In this document: piece after piece, positions 29,195 to 37,796 of the stretch
Position numbering within the stretch: the stretch's first letter is position 1
Layout: each line of letters opens with the position of its first letter
DNA from: JAVVHH01 sp964657565
GTDB taxonomy: Bacteria > Pseudomonadota > Alphaproteobacteria > Acetobacterales > Acetobacteraceae
Assembly (NCBI GenBank): GCA_964657565.1
Contig: CAZZVQ010000007.1
Span: 1 to 64,000 of the forward strand
Direction of reading: 5' to 3'
Length of the DNA stretch: 64,000 nucleotides
Made by a program: the position numbers and the translations under genes
Notes under the pieces: model-generated
Told to the model about the DNA's origin: nothing
Databases searched by the model: none
The model's input: only the letters and a program-made list of their open reading frames with translations

Positions 29195-29541
29195 GCGTCC
29201 TCCTCCTCGCCCGCCTGTTTGCGCGGGTCGAGGCTGCGCCAGTCCCGGTCGGCCCGGCTCGCCTTGCGCGCCGCGAAATCGCCGAGTTCGGCCGCACTCC
29301 GCCAGCCCTGCTCGCCCGCTTCCGGCACGATGGCGTCCTCGCCGAACGCGAACCAGGCCTCCAGCACGGCTTTCGGGTCCGTGCCCGGCGACCTGCACCG
29401 CTCCACGCTATCGCGCACATACCGTCGCGCGAACAGGTTGGCGTCCTCGATGGTCCCGAACGGCCCGACATCCTCGACGATGTTGTCCTCCGCGCCCCCG
29501 GACAGATCCAGGATGCGCACTTTCCACGCGCCGTCGCTCAT
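29191..29541 (-). CDS. Conserved-looking hypothetical protein
   Basis: 116 residues, no signal peptide or membrane helix. It starts MSDGAWKVRILDLSGGAED, has an aromatic-acidic middle (AVLEAWFAFGEDAIVPEAG) and a charged tail (DPRKQAGEEEDA). Its ATG overlaps the stop of the upstream nicotinate phosphoribosyltransferase gene (ATGA), and its own stop overlaps the gltX start (GTGA). It is therefore a true operon member rather than a shadow. I do not recognise a family. Confidence 0.75.
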   Translation of the reverse strand: MSDGAWKVRILDLSGGAEDNIVEDVGPFGTIEDANLFARRYVRDSVERCRSPGTDPKAVLEAWFAFGEDAIVPEAGEQGWRSAAELGDFAARKASRADRDWRSLDPRKQAGEEEDA

Positions 29542-30755
29542 CCGCGGCCGTTTCTCTCTTTTGCCCGCTTGAGATGCGCCGACAGCAAGAATTCGCGCCC
29601 AACCTTCACCCGCAACTCGTCCCCATACGCCACGATATCGGCCGTGGCATACGTCTCGTGCCAGTCGCGCGGAATGAAACTTCCCGTGCCCACCACGTCG
29701 ATCGGCGCCCTGGTGTCCGCCATCACGCGGCATTTCTCGACGCCGAACCCGGACGACACGACGATCCGCACCTTGGGAAATCCCGCGTCGTCGAGCGACT
29801 CGCGCATCCGCCAGATCGCCGCCGCCGACACCCCGGTGCCGACCAGGTCGCGCAACTCGGCATCGCTGCGATAGCGGCGGATCGCACCCGGCGCCCGCCG
29901 CTCCAGCACGGCGTAGCTCGCCGCCGGGTCGAGCCCCTCGAGGTAACGGCCGCCATGCGTGTCCAGCCGCACCGCCAGCCGCCCCTCGGAGGCCAACTCC
30001 GGAAACGCGCGGCAGACCTCCAAACCGTCCGTGACCTCCCGCCCGAAATAATCCGTCAGCACGGTGAGAAACTCGGTGGGGCATGTCTCATGGAACATCT
30101 GCGCCGCCCGCAACGTCGATCCGGCGTAGCCGATCAGCGCATGCGGCATCGTGCCCCGCCCCCGCGTCTCGCCAAAAAAGTGGCTCGTCATGTCGGTCGA
30201 GGTGCCCACGAACCCGATCGCCCCCTCCCGCTTCGCCGCCGCGCTGCCCACCGACGCGGCGTAGCCCATGATCTCCTGCATCGCCGCTCCGGCGCAGTGG
30301 CGCGCCTCCATCGCGAGAAACTGCACGCGGGGCAGCGCGGCACACATCTGGTATGCATTATGCGCGGCCACGCAGGCCGGGCCGAGCTTCTGCAAGCACA
30401 GCGTCTCGCAATCCGCCAGCGCCTGGAACGACCCAGTGATATAGGCGATCGGCTCGCCCGCCCCGACCCACGTGCCTTCCGGATGGATGACGTCGATCGT
30501 GAACACGGTGTCCCGCGCCGCCGCGACCTGGTCCAACCACTCCACCATCAAGCGCGGCGCCGATACGACTGGCCGCCGCAGAAACACGGCATAGGTGACC
30601 GTCAGGTCGCCGAACCGCGAGATCACGTCCCGGGTGCGGTTGAAATACGCGTCGGTCCGCCACCCGATATCGTCGAGCAACGGCTTCGGGCCGTCCTGGC
30701 TCACGGCGCCCGCCTCACTGGCCAATGCCTCACTGGGCTGCAATTGAAAGCGCAC
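29538..30755 (-). CDS. pncB: Nicotinate phosphoribosyltransferase-like protein
   Basis: 405 residues. A type II PRTase-like layout is seen, with GWRTDAYFNRTRDVI near the start (the usual TDxY-type block). Other blocks are MEARHCAGAAMQEIMGYAAS, FVGTSTDMTSHFFG, AVRLDTHGGRYLEGLD, IVVSSGFGVEKC and DVVGTGSFIP. The reaction would be nicotinate + PRPP to NaMN in the Preiss-Handler salvage route. The chosen ATG at 30755 overlaps the 3' end of the DAHP synthase gene by 26 bases. A later start is possible because the first 25 residues are not conserved in style. Confidence 0.83.
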   Translation of the reverse strand: MRFQLQPSEALASEAGAVSQDGPKPLLDDIGWRTDAYFNRTRDVISRFGDLTVTYAVFLRRPVVSAPRLMVEWLDQVAAARDTVFTIDVIHPEGTWVGAGEPIAYITGSFQALADCETLCLQKLGPACVAAHNAYQMCAALPRVQFLAMEARHCAGAAMQEIMGYAASVGSAAAKREGAIGFVGTSTDMTSHFFGETRGRGTMPHALIGYAGSTLRAAQMFHETCPTEFLTVLTDYFGREVTDGLEVCRAFPELASEGRLAVRLDTHGGRYLEGLDPAASYAVLERRAPGAIRRYRSDAELRDLVGTGVSAAAIWRMRESLDDAGFPKVRIVVSSGFGVEKCRVMADTRAPIDVVGTGSFIPRDWHETYATADIVAYGDELRVKVGREFLLSAHLKRAKERNGRG

Positions 30756-32097
30756 CCGACCGACGTGTCTTCAACGATTCCGCCACCAGAAACGCCAGTT
30801 CCAGCGACTGCTCCGCGTTGAGCCGGGGGTCGCAGAACGTCTCGTAGCTCTGGGCGAGGTCAGCCTCGGTCAGCCGGTGGGCGCCGCCGACGCACTCCGT
30901 CACGTTCCGCCCCGTCATCTCGACATGCACCCCGCCGGCCCACGTGCCGGCCTCGGCATGCGCGTCGAAAAACCGCCGGACCTCCGTCACGATCGAGTCG
31001 AAATTCCGCGTCTTCACTTTTGCCGCCGTGCTGATCGTGTTCCCGTGCATCGGGTCGCACAGCCACAGCACCTTCCGGCCGGACCGCTGCACCGCCCGCA
31101 GCAGTGGCGGCAGCTTCGTCGCCACGCCTTCCGCGCCCATCCGGCTGATCAGCGTCAGCCGCCCGGCCTCGTCCGCCGGGTTGAGCCGCTCGATCAGCCG
31201 CAGCAGATCGTCGGCGTCCGAGCTCGGCCCGACCTTGAGTCCGATTGGGTTCCTGACCCCGCGCAGGAATTCCACATGCGCGCCGTCGAGCTGCCGCGTC
31301 CGGTCGCCCACCCACAGGAAGTGGGCCGAACACGCGTAAATCCCGCCCGTGGTGCTATCGACGCGCGTCAACGCCTGCTCATACGGCAGCAGCAGCGCCT
31401 CATGGCTGGTGTAGAACTCGGTTTCCCGCACTTGCGGCGTGTTCGCCATGCCACACGCGCGCATGAACGAGAGCGTCTCGTCGATGCGCGAGGCGAGGTC
31501 CTGGTAGCGGGCCGCCAGCGGCGACCGGGCCGCGAAATCGAGGTTCCAGCGATGCACTTCATGCAGGTCCGCATAGCCGCCGTTGGCGAAGGCCCGCAGC
31601 AGGTTCAGGGTCCCGGCCGACTGGAAATAGCCCATCTCCATCCGGGCCGGGTCGGGAACGCGGGCGGCCTCGGTGAAATCCGGCCCGTTGACGATGTCGC
31701 CGCGGTAGCTCGGCAGGCTCACGCCATCGACGGTTTCCGAATCCGACGAGCGCGGCTTGGCGAACTGCCCCGCCATCCGCCCGAGCTTGATCACCGGAAC
31801 CCCGCCGCCGAACGTCAGTACCACGGCCATCTGCAGCAGCACCCGGAAGGTGTCGCGGATGATGTTGGCGGTGAAGTCGCCGAAGCTCTCGGCGCAATCG
31901 CCGCCCTGCAGCACGAAGGCCTGGCCCTCGGCCGCGAGCGCGAGCCCGGCCTGCAGGCGCCGGGCCTCGCCGGCGAACACGAGCGGCGGATAGCCGGCCA
32001 GTCGCGCTTCCATCGCTTCGAGCGCGGCCGCATCCGGATAGGCCGGCAACTGCTGGGCCGGCTGGGCGCGCCAGCTGTGCGGCGTCCAATTTTGCAT
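30730..32097 (-). CDS. aroG: 3-deoxy-7-phosphoheptulonate synthase, class II (plant type)
   Basis: 455 residues. Class II DAHP synthase blocks include FVLQGGDCAESFGDF, VPVIKLGRMAGQFAKPRS, SHEALLLPYEQALTR, GLKVGPSSDADDLLRLIERL and LCDPMHGNTI. It condenses erythrose-4-phosphate and PEP at the entry of the shikimate pathway. The ATG at 32097 (MQNWTPHSWR) is a typical class II start. The open frame continuing upstream lies within the glycosyltransferase gene and is not coding. Aromatic end-product synthesis continues with pheA at 58 kb. Confidence 0.95.
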   Translation of the reverse strand: MQNWTPHSWRAQPAQQLPAYPDAAALEAMEARLAGYPPLVFAGEARRLQAGLALAAEGQAFVLQGGDCAESFGDFTANIIRDTFRVLLQMAVVLTFGGGVPVIKLGRMAGQFAKPRSSDSETVDGVSLPSYRGDIVNGPDFTEAARVPDPARMEMGYFQSAGTLNLLRAFANGGYADLHEVHRWNLDFAARSPLAARYQDLASRIDETLSFMRACGMANTPQVRETEFYTSHEALLLPYEQALTRVDSTTGGIYACSAHFLWVGDRTRQLDGAHVEFLRGVRNPIGLKVGPSSDADDLLRLIERLNPADEAGRLTLISRMGAEGVATKLPPLLRAVQRSGRKVLWLCDPMHGNTISTAAKVKTRNFDSIVTEVRRFFDAHAEAGTWAGGVHVEMTGRNVTECVGGAHRLTEADLAQSYETFCDPRLNAEQSLELAFLVAESLKTRRSGALSIAAQ

Positions 32098-33512
32098 CAC
32101 TCTCCTCCGGGGCGCGGCAGCACCACGGCCGGCGCGCCTGACATTATCGTCGCACGATAGACCTGGAACGCTTCCGCCTCCAGCCCATCGCGGGCGCGGA
32201 TCAGCCGGCCAATCGGTTCCACCCCGCTCCAATACGCCGGGTCCGGTCCCTCGCGCCGTCGCTCGCTGATCAGCAGCAGCCCGGTGGCCGCCGGGGCCGG
32301 CGCGAGCCGGAACAGCCGCCACCGCTCCTCGACACCGAGAACGGTCGTCCCCGCGGGGGCGCCCCACGCCAATTCCCCGGCCTGGCCATACTCGTCGGAG
32401 GCGAGAAAACCGAGCTCCTGTTCCCGTCGCATCGCGTCCGCCGCGGTGGCGAGGTCGGCCCAACCGCCCAACCGCGCCAGCGTAGGGTCGAGCCGGCGGG
32501 GCAGCGGGAACGGCGCGGCCGCCGCCTGCAGATACACCAGCGCCGTCAGCGCGAAGCCCAATCCGGCCGCGGCCGTCCGCCACCGCGGAGCGACGACCGC
32601 CGCACCGACCGCCAGCGGCGGATACAGGATCGCCAGCCAGTTCGCCTGCACGCGCGCGCTGACGGTGTGCTCGAGAAATAGCAGCAGGCCCGGCACCGCG
32701 AGGGCCGCCAGCAACAGTCCCGCCGGGTCCCGCCGCCGCGCCGCGCCGCACATGCCCCACAGCCCGGCCGCGAACAGCACGAAGATGACGGGGGTCGCCA
32801 GCCCGACCTGGCCGCCGATCAGCTCCAAAAGGTGCTGTCCCATCTGCCGCGGCGCCCAACTCTCCGTCCGGCCGCCCTGCTTGGCGAAGCTCGCCCAGCC
32901 ATGCCCGGCGTTCCACACGACCACCGGCGCGAACAACGTGACGGCCAGCGCCGCCCCGATCCAGAGATATGGCGAGCGCAGAGCCGACCATCGCCGCAGC
33001 CCGATGATCCAGATCACCGGCGCTGCCGCGAGCAGCACCCCGGTATATTTACTGCCCAGCCCTAACCCGATGGCGACCCCGGCCACGACCCACCAGCGCG
33101 GATCGCCGCTCACCCGCGCCAGCGCCCACAGCGTCATCACCGCAAAGAACAAAAGCGGCGTATCCGGCGTCATCGTCACCGCGCCAGCCCCGAGCATGAG
33201 CGTCGCGTTCAGCAGCACGGCCGCGGTGACGCCGGGTCGGCGCTCCGGATACAGCCGGTTCGCCGCATCGGCCAGCATCAACGAGCCCAACCCGGCCGCG
33301 ATCGGCCCCAGCAGCCGCACCCCGAGCGCGGCGTCGCCCTCGACCGCCGTGCCGAGCCAGATCCACAGCGCCACCATCGGCGGATGGTCCAGGTAACCCG
33401 GCGCCAGCGCGCGCGACCACACCCAATAATAGGTCTCGTCCGGTGCGAGCGGCGTGGCGGCCGCTACTGCCAACCGAACGCCGGTCAGCAGCAGCAGGAG
33501 AAAAGCCGGCAC
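32097..33512 (-). CDS. ArnT-like (GT39/GT83) membrane glycosyltransferase
   Basis: 471 residues with about 10-12 hydrophobic helices. After the first helix comes PLAPDETYYWVWSRALAPG, containing the acidic motif of polyprenyl-phosphate-dependent GT-C enzymes, then YLDHPPMVALWIWLG. VTMTPDTPLLFF and GLGLGSKYTGVLLAAAP are further hallmarks. It probably transfers a sugar from a lipid carrier to an envelope acceptor on the periplasmic side; donor and acceptor are unknown. The GTG start directly abuts the asd stop. One base is shared with the aroG start. Confidence 0.85.
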   Translation of the reverse strand: MPAFLLLLLTGVRLAVAAATPLAPDETYYWVWSRALAPGYLDHPPMVALWIWLGTAVEGDAALGVRLLGPIAAGLGSLMLADAANRLYPERRPGVTAAVLLNATLMLGAGAVTMTPDTPLLFFAVMTLWALARVSGDPRWWVVAGVAIGLGLGSKYTGVLLAAAPVIWIIGLRRWSALRSPYLWIGAALAVTLFAPVVVWNAGHGWASFAKQGGRTESWAPRQMGQHLLELIGGQVGLATPVIFVLFAAGLWGMCGAARRRDPAGLLLAALAVPGLLLFLEHTVSARVQANWLAILYPPLAVGAAVVAPRWRTAAAGLGFALTALVYLQAAAAPFPLPRRLDPTLARLGGWADLATAADAMRREQELGFLASDEYGQAGELAWGAPAGTTVLGVEERWRLFRLAPAPAATGLLLISERRREGPDPAYWSGVEPIGRLIRARDGLEAEAFQVYRATIMSGAPAVVLPRPGGE

Positions 33513-34577
33513 TTACCGCGCGAGCAACCGCTCGGCGATCTGCACGGCATTCAGCGCCGCCCCTTTGAGCAACTGATCGCCCACCACGAACATCGCCAAC
33601 GTCCGCCCGGTGGGGTCGCCGAGGTCGCGCCGGATGCGCCCGACCAGCACGTCATCCTGCCCGGTGGCATCCGACGGCATCGGATAATAATTGCGCGCCG
33701 CATCGTCCACGACCCGCAAACCCGGCGCCCGCTCCAGCAACGACCGCGCCGTTTCGGGCGACATCGGCTCGTCGAACTCGACCGAGATCGCCATGCCATG
33801 CGTCCGCAGCACTGGTACGCGGATGCAGGTGATGCCGATGTTGAGCGCCGGCGCCTCCAGGATCTTGCGTGTCTCCGCGACGACCTTGAGCTCCTCGCCG
33901 TTATGGCCGCTCTGCGCGTCCATGTCGGCATTATGGCTGAACAGGTTGAACGCGTAGGGATGCGGCAGCACGCGCGCTTCGTAGCTCTCGCCGCGCAAAT
34001 AGGCGGCCGTGGACTCGCGCAACTCCTCCATGGCTGCCGCGCCAGCGCCCGAGGCCGCCTGGTAGGTTGCCATCGTCAAGCGCCGGATCGGCTGCGCCCG
34101 ATGCAGCGGGGCCAGCGCCACGGTCGCGATGGCGGCGACACAGTTCGGGTTGGCGATCACGCCCGCATGATGCGCCAATGCGCTGCCATTGACCTCCGGC
34201 ACCACGAGCGGCACCGCGGCGTCCATTCGGAACGCCGAGGAGTTGTCGACCACGATCGCACCGGCCTTGACTGCCAGGTCGGCATACCGCTTCGAAATAC
34301 CGCTCCCGGCAGAGAACAACGCGATATCGATCCCCGCGAAGCTGTTCTCGTCCAGCGCCTCGACCGTGAGCGTCGCCCCGTCGAACTCCATCGTCCGACC
34401 GGCCGACCGGGCCGAGGCGAGCAGCCGCAGCGTCCTCGGCTTGAAACCGCGCGCCTCAAGGCAGCGCAACAACTCGACGCCGACGGCGCCGGTGGCGCCC
34501 ACGATGGCGATCGCTGGTGATTGGGTGAGAACGTGGCCATCGGAGCCGGCTTCGGCGGGATCGATCGTGTTCAGCAT
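33513..34577 (-). CDS. asd: Aspartate-semialdehyde dehydrogenase
   Basis: 354 residues. NADP-binding GATGAVGVELLRCLEARGF is at the N-terminus. The catalytic cysteine lies in GVIANPNCVAAIATVALAPL. Further blocks are SAGSGISKRYADLA, VDNSSAFRMD and NIGITCIRVPVLRTHGMAISVEF. It reduces aspartyl phosphate, feeding lysine, threonine and methionine. The ATG at 34577 is preceded by GAAGAGAGA. It is the first gene of a minus-strand run that continues to gltX; a threonine-synthase-like gene lies about 4 kb away. Confidence 0.96.
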   Translation of the reverse strand: MLNTIDPAEAGSDGHVLTQSPAIAIVGATGAVGVELLRCLEARGFKPRTLRLLASARSAGRTMEFDGATLTVEALDENSFAGIDIALFSAGSGISKRYADLAVKAGAIVVDNSSAFRMDAAVPLVVPEVNGSALAHHAGVIANPNCVAAIATVALAPLHRAQPIRRLTMATYQAASGAGAAAMEELRESTAAYLRGESYEARVLPHPYAFNLFSHNADMDAQSGHNGEELKVVAETRKILEAPALNIGITCIRVPVLRTHGMAISVEFDEPMSPETARSLLERAPGLRVVDDAARNYYPMPSDATGQDDVLVGRIRRDLGDPTGRTLAMFVVGDQLLKGAALNAVQIAERLLAR

Positions 34578-34628
34578 GCTGTCTCTCTTCTATGTGGTCC
34601 GGGAGAGACGGTGCATCGCGCTAGGCTC

Positions 34629-34653
34629 GGCCCCGTCCGTCGCCGGCGGGGCC
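34629..34653. terminator. GC-rich hairpin, possible terminator
   Basis: Seven perfect pairs (GGCCCCG with CGGGGCC) close an 11-base loop. No T tract follows on either strand, so intrinsic termination is doubtful. It lies between the asd start and the tiny ORF on the minus strand. Confidence 0.25.
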
Positions 34654-34673
34654 TTCTGGATGATGCCGCAGCT

Positions 34674-34763
34674 TTACCGCGCACGAACCAGAAGACGCCC
34701 CGCCCGGGCGGTCGTCTTGGTCTTGCGCTTCGTCATTATCGCCGTGAACATGGGGCCTGGCAT
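34674..34763 (-). CDS. Possible 29-residue basic peptide
   Basis: The minus strand has GAGGA eight bases before an ATG that opens 29 codons to a TAA. The peptide begins MPGPMFTAIMTKRKTKTT and ends ARAGRLLVRAR, carrying nine Arg/Lys and no acidic residue. It lies in the 305-base space between asd and the lipoprotein gene, where nothing else is visible apart from the hairpin at 34629-34653. Well-placed ribosome site plus composition is the only support; it may be chance. Confidence 0.3.
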   Translation of the reverse strand: MPGPMFTAIMTKRKTKTTARAGRLLVRAR

Positions 34764-34881
34764 AGTCGAATCCTCGGCTTAGGGTCAATCACTCGCGCCA
34801 AGCTTAGCTTGCATAGCTTAACAGCTCGTTACGCCGATGCTGGAGAGTGGAACGAAGCAGCCTCAAAGGTGTTTCTCCCTC

Positions 34882-35124
34882 ATGATGAGCATCACCGCCG
34901 GCCGGGCCCTGTGTTGCCTTATACTCTGTGCGGCGATCGCCGCATGTAGCTTGCCCGAAGGTCAGCCGCTCGTCTCCGCCCAGTTCCCGCCTGGAACGGG
35001 GGACGTCAACGCCGCCAGCGAGCCGCAATCACTCAACAGCCTGCCGCTCGGGGCCGCCAACGTCGCGCCGACCCCGTTCGCCACCCAACCGAATTTCCTG
35101 AGCTTCAAGATCGGCGGCCGCTAA
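34882..35124 (+). CDS. Small putative lipoprotein
   Basis: 80 residues from the ATG at 34882 (or 79 from 34885). The signal peptide ITAGRALCCLILCAAIAAC ends in an IAAC lipobox. The mature part (SLPEGQPLVSAQFPPGTGDV onwards) is Pro/Asn/Ser-rich with no domain I recognise. The open frame extends 15 codons upstream, but that would bury the signal peptide. Its stop overlaps the convergent lrp gene by four bases. Likely anchored in the outer or inner membrane. Confidence 0.6.
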   Translation: MMSITAGRALCCLILCAAIAACSLPEGQPLVSAQFPPGTGDVNAASEPQSLNSLPLGAANVAPTPFATQPNFLSFKIGGR

Positions 35125-35597
35125 AGCGGCACACCCGCCTCGTTCCGGCTGGTGCGGATCGTCTGCAACGTCTGCACCCGGCTGACCGACTGCCCGCCGG
35201 TCAGGCGCTGTGTGAGCTGGTTCTGATGCGCGGTATCGCGCGCGACCAGCCGGAGCAGAAAGTCGCCGCCACCCCGGATCATGTGGCACTCCCGCACCTC
35301 CGGCCAGTCGGCGACGGTGGCCTCGAAGGCTGACAACACCTGGTCCTTCTGACTATCGAGCCCCACGATGGCGAAGAACATGATCTCCCACCCGAGCTGA
35401 GCCGCGTCCGTCTCGGCATGATAACCGCGGATGATGCCGGCCTCCTCGAGCCGCCGCACCCGGCGCAGGCAGGGGGGCGCCGTGATCGCCGCCCGTCGCG
35501 CCAGTTCGACGTTCGTCATCCGTCCATCCCGCTGCAGCTCTGCCAAAATGAATAGATCGATGGCGTCGAGCGCCGGAGGCCCCTCTCCCAACTTCAT
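35121..35597 (-). CDS. Lrp/AsnC family transcriptional regulator
   Basis: 158 residues. The N-terminal winged HTH reads ALDAIDLFILAELQRDGRMT then NVELARRAAITAPPCLRRVR. A linker leads to the RAM/AsnC ligand domain (VECHMIRGGGDFLLRL-like text, here RECHMIRGGGDFLLRLVARD). The C-terminal tail is LQTIRTSRNEAGVPL. AAGG precedes the ATG. It is divergent from trxB, with a 101-base shared promoter region. Regulated genes and effector amino acid are not evident. Confidence 0.92.
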   Translation of the reverse strand: MKLGEGPPALDAIDLFILAELQRDGRMTNVELARRAAITAPPCLRRVRRLEEAGIIRGYHAETDAAQLGWEIMFFAIVGLDSQKDQVLSAFEATVADWPEVRECHMIRGGGDFLLRLVARDTAHQNQLTQRLTGGQSVSRVQTLQTIRTSRNEAGVPL

Positions 35598-35605
35598 GCG
35601 CCTTA

Positions 35606-35632
35606 TTGAACCCTCTTTTCGCGCAATATAAT
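35606..35632 (+). promoter_or_regulatory. Candidate sigma-70 promoter for trxB
   Basis: TTGAAC (35606-35611) and a perfect TATAAT (35627-35632) are separated by 15 bases, slightly short. The site is 66 bases upstream of the trxB start and sits in an AT-rich patch that stands out in this GC-rich region. The Lrp-family gene reads out from the same interval on the other strand. Confidence 0.45.
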
Positions 35633-35698
35633 TACATGCCACCGACCCTGTGAAGCCTGCCATTGAACCGGGGCGTTCGTCGTCGATATTCTCCGAGG

Positions 35699-36685
35699 AT
35701 GTCTGACCCAATCGCGACCCGAGTCCTCATCATCGGCGCCGGCCCGGCCGGCTATACGGCGGCGATCTACGCGGCTCGCGCAAACCTCGCGCCCGTCCTC
35801 CTGACCGGCCTGCAGCCCGGCGGGCAGCTCATGATCACGACCGACGTCGAGAACTACCCGGGCTTCGCGACGGCCATCGAGGGGCCCGCCCTGATGGAGC
35901 AGATGCAGGCGCAGGCCGTCCATGTCGGGACCACGATCGTCAATGACCTGGCGATGGCGGTTGACTTCCTCGCCCGCCCGTTCCGCGTCACCGGCGATTC
36001 CGGGACGGTCTACCTGGCCGATACCGTGGTCATCGCGACCGGAGCCCAGGCGCGTTGGCTTGGCCTGCCGTCGGAAAAACGGCTCCAGGGCGCCGGGGTC
36101 TCGGCCTGTGCGACGTGCGACGGCTTCTTCTACCGCGGCAAGCAGGTCGCCGTCGTCGGCGGCGGCAACACGGCTGTCGAAGAGGCTTTGTTCCTCACGC
36201 ACCACGCCGACAAGGTCACGCTGATCCACCGCCGCGACACGCTGCGGGCGGAGAAGATCATGCAGCGGCGGCTGTTTGCCCATCCGAAGATCGAGGTCAT
36301 CTGGAACAGCGCGGTCGAGGAGGTCCTCGGCGGCGGTCAGCCCGAGGTGGTGACGGGCCTGCGCCTGCGCGATCTGCCGACCGGGGCGGAGACGACGCTG
36401 TCGGTGGATGGCGTGTTCATCGCGATCGGCCACACGCCGACGACGAGCGTGTTCCGCGGCCATGTCGAACTGGACGACGAGGGCTATGTGGTGACCCGGC
36501 CGGGTCAGACGACCACGTCGGTGCCCGGCGTGTTCGCCGCCGGCGACGTGCAGGATAAGCATTGGCGGCAAGCGGTGACGGCGGCCGGAACCGGCTGCAT
36601 CGCCGCGCTCGAGGCCGAGCGGTTCCTGACGTTGCGGGCCGCGACGGCTGCGGCACCGAGCACCCTGGCGAAAGCTGCGGAGTAG
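35699..36685 (+). CDS. trxB: Thioredoxin-disulfide reductase
   Basis: 328 residues. FAD-binding IIGAGPAGYTAAIYAARANL and the redox-active SACATCDGFFYRG (Cys137/Cys140) are intact. NADPH-binding VVGGGNTAVEEALFLT and the C-terminal FAD site TSVPGVFAAGDVQDK are present. It reduces thioredoxin with NADPH in the cytosol. The start is the ATG at 35699; an upstream open extension is not needed. It is divergent from the Lrp gene, with a likely promoter at 35606-35632. Confidence 0.96.
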   Translation: MSDPIATRVLIIGAGPAGYTAAIYAARANLAPVLLTGLQPGGQLMITTDVENYPGFATAIEGPALMEQMQAQAVHVGTTIVNDLAMAVDFLARPFRVTGDSGTVYLADTVVIATGAQARWLGLPSEKRLQGAGVSACATCDGFFYRGKQVAVVGGGNTAVEEALFLTHHADKVTLIHRRDTLRAEKIMQRRLFAHPKIEVIWNSAVEEVLGGGQPEVVTGLRLRDLPTGAETTLSVDGVFIAIGHTPTTSVFRGHVELDDEGYVVTRPGQTTTSVPGVFAAGDVQDKHWRQAVTAAGTGCIAALEAERFLTLRAATAAAPSTLAKAAE

Positions 36686-36749
36686 CCTACCCCTTTAACC
36701 TCTCGTCAACGCCTCTCCGTTACACTGTGCCAAATACTTGGACCAGGTG

Positions 36750-37790
36750 ATGAGCGGCAGAAAGCGGGACAAGGCGACGGTGATCATCCGGCGCAACGAG
36801 GTGGTCGAAGGCGGCCACCACGGTGGCGCCTGGAAAGTCGCGTACGCCGACTTCGTCACTGCGATGATGGCATTTTTCCTGCTGATGTGGCTCCTCAATG
36901 CGACCACGCAGGAACAGAAGCGTGGTTTGGCTGATTATTTCAGCCCCACCAGCCATCTCGCGACGGCGCCGTCTGGATCGGGCGCACCACTCGGCGGCAA
37001 GACACCGAATAGCGAGGGCACGATGACGTCGGACCGCGGCGCTGTCGAGTTGACCCGTACGCAGCCGTATCCGGTGACGGACGAAGACGATACGGGCGAC
37101 ATGCCGGCCGATCAGGCGCCTTCGAAAGTTCCCGGCTCGGCTACCCGGCCCAGCGCTAGCGACGGTGGCGCCAACGGGGGCACCGCCGCTTCGGGTAACG
37201 CCAGTGCTGGGACCGCCAGCTCCGGAAACGCCAGTGCCGGCCGCAAGCCGAACGACGCGAACCCGACGCGCGAGAGTGACAAGCAGATCGACAACGAGCG
37301 CAGCGAGCGGCGCGAGTTCGAGCATGCCGCAACTCAGATTCGCGACGCGGTGTCGGCCGATCCAGCTCTGTCCGAGTTGGCCAAGCAACTCGCCATCGAC
37401 ATCACGCCGGACGGATTGCGGATACAGCTGTTGGATGCCGACCGCACGCCGATGTTCAACACCGGGTCGTCGTTGCTCAACGATCGGGCCCGGGCTGTGT
37501 TGGCCAAGATCGCGCCCGTGCTTTTGAAGATGCCGGAGTCCATCACCATCGCCGGACACACCGACTCCGCGCAATATCGCGGCAACGACAAAACCAACTG
37601 GGATTTGTCGGCGGACCGCGCCAACGCCACCCGGCGCCTTCTGGCCGACGCTGGCCTGCCTGAAACAAGGGTGCGGAGCGTCACCGGCAATGCCGACCGC
37701 GATCCCTTGATCGCCACCGACCCGATGGCCGCCGCCAATCGACGAATCGCCATCGTCTTGCTGCGCGACCGCGCCGCGGCAAAGCGGTAA
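36750..37790 (+). CDS. motB: Flagellar motor stator protein MotB
   Basis: 346 residues from the ATG at 36750 (TTG 36738 and GTG 36747 are in frame upstream). A basic N-terminus is followed by HHGGAWKVAYADFVTAMMAF, one membrane helix with the proton-carrying Asp34. A long low-complexity region (about residues 80-190) contains the repeated unit SGNASAG. The C-terminal OmpA-like peptidoglycan-binding domain has ITIAGHTDSAQYRGNDKTNW, LSADRANATRRLL and ANRRIAIVLLR. It couples proton flow to rotation together with MotA, encoded 6 bases downstream. Confidence 0.93.
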   Translation: MSGRKRDKATVIIRRNEVVEGGHHGGAWKVAYADFVTAMMAFFLLMWLLNATTQEQKRGLADYFSPTSHLATAPSGSGAPLGGKTPNSEGTMTSDRGAVELTRTQPYPVTDEDDTGDMPADQAPSKVPGSATRPSASDGGANGGTAASGNASAGTASSGNASAGRKPNDANPTRESDKQIDNERSERREFEHAATQIRDAVSADPALSELAKQLAIDITPDGLRIQLLDADRTPMFNTGSSLLNDRARAVLAKIAPVLLKMPESITIAGHTDSAQYRGNDKTNWDLSADRANATRRLLADAGLPETRVRSVTGNADRDPLIATDPMAAANRRIAIVLLRDRAAAKR

Positions 37791-37796
37791 GCGGCC

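Noticed and set aside
32098..32991. Upstream extension of the DAHP synthase frame
   Set aside because: It overlaps the glycosyltransferase in another frame and lacks class II DAHP synthase similarity; MQNWTPHSW at 32097 is the family start.
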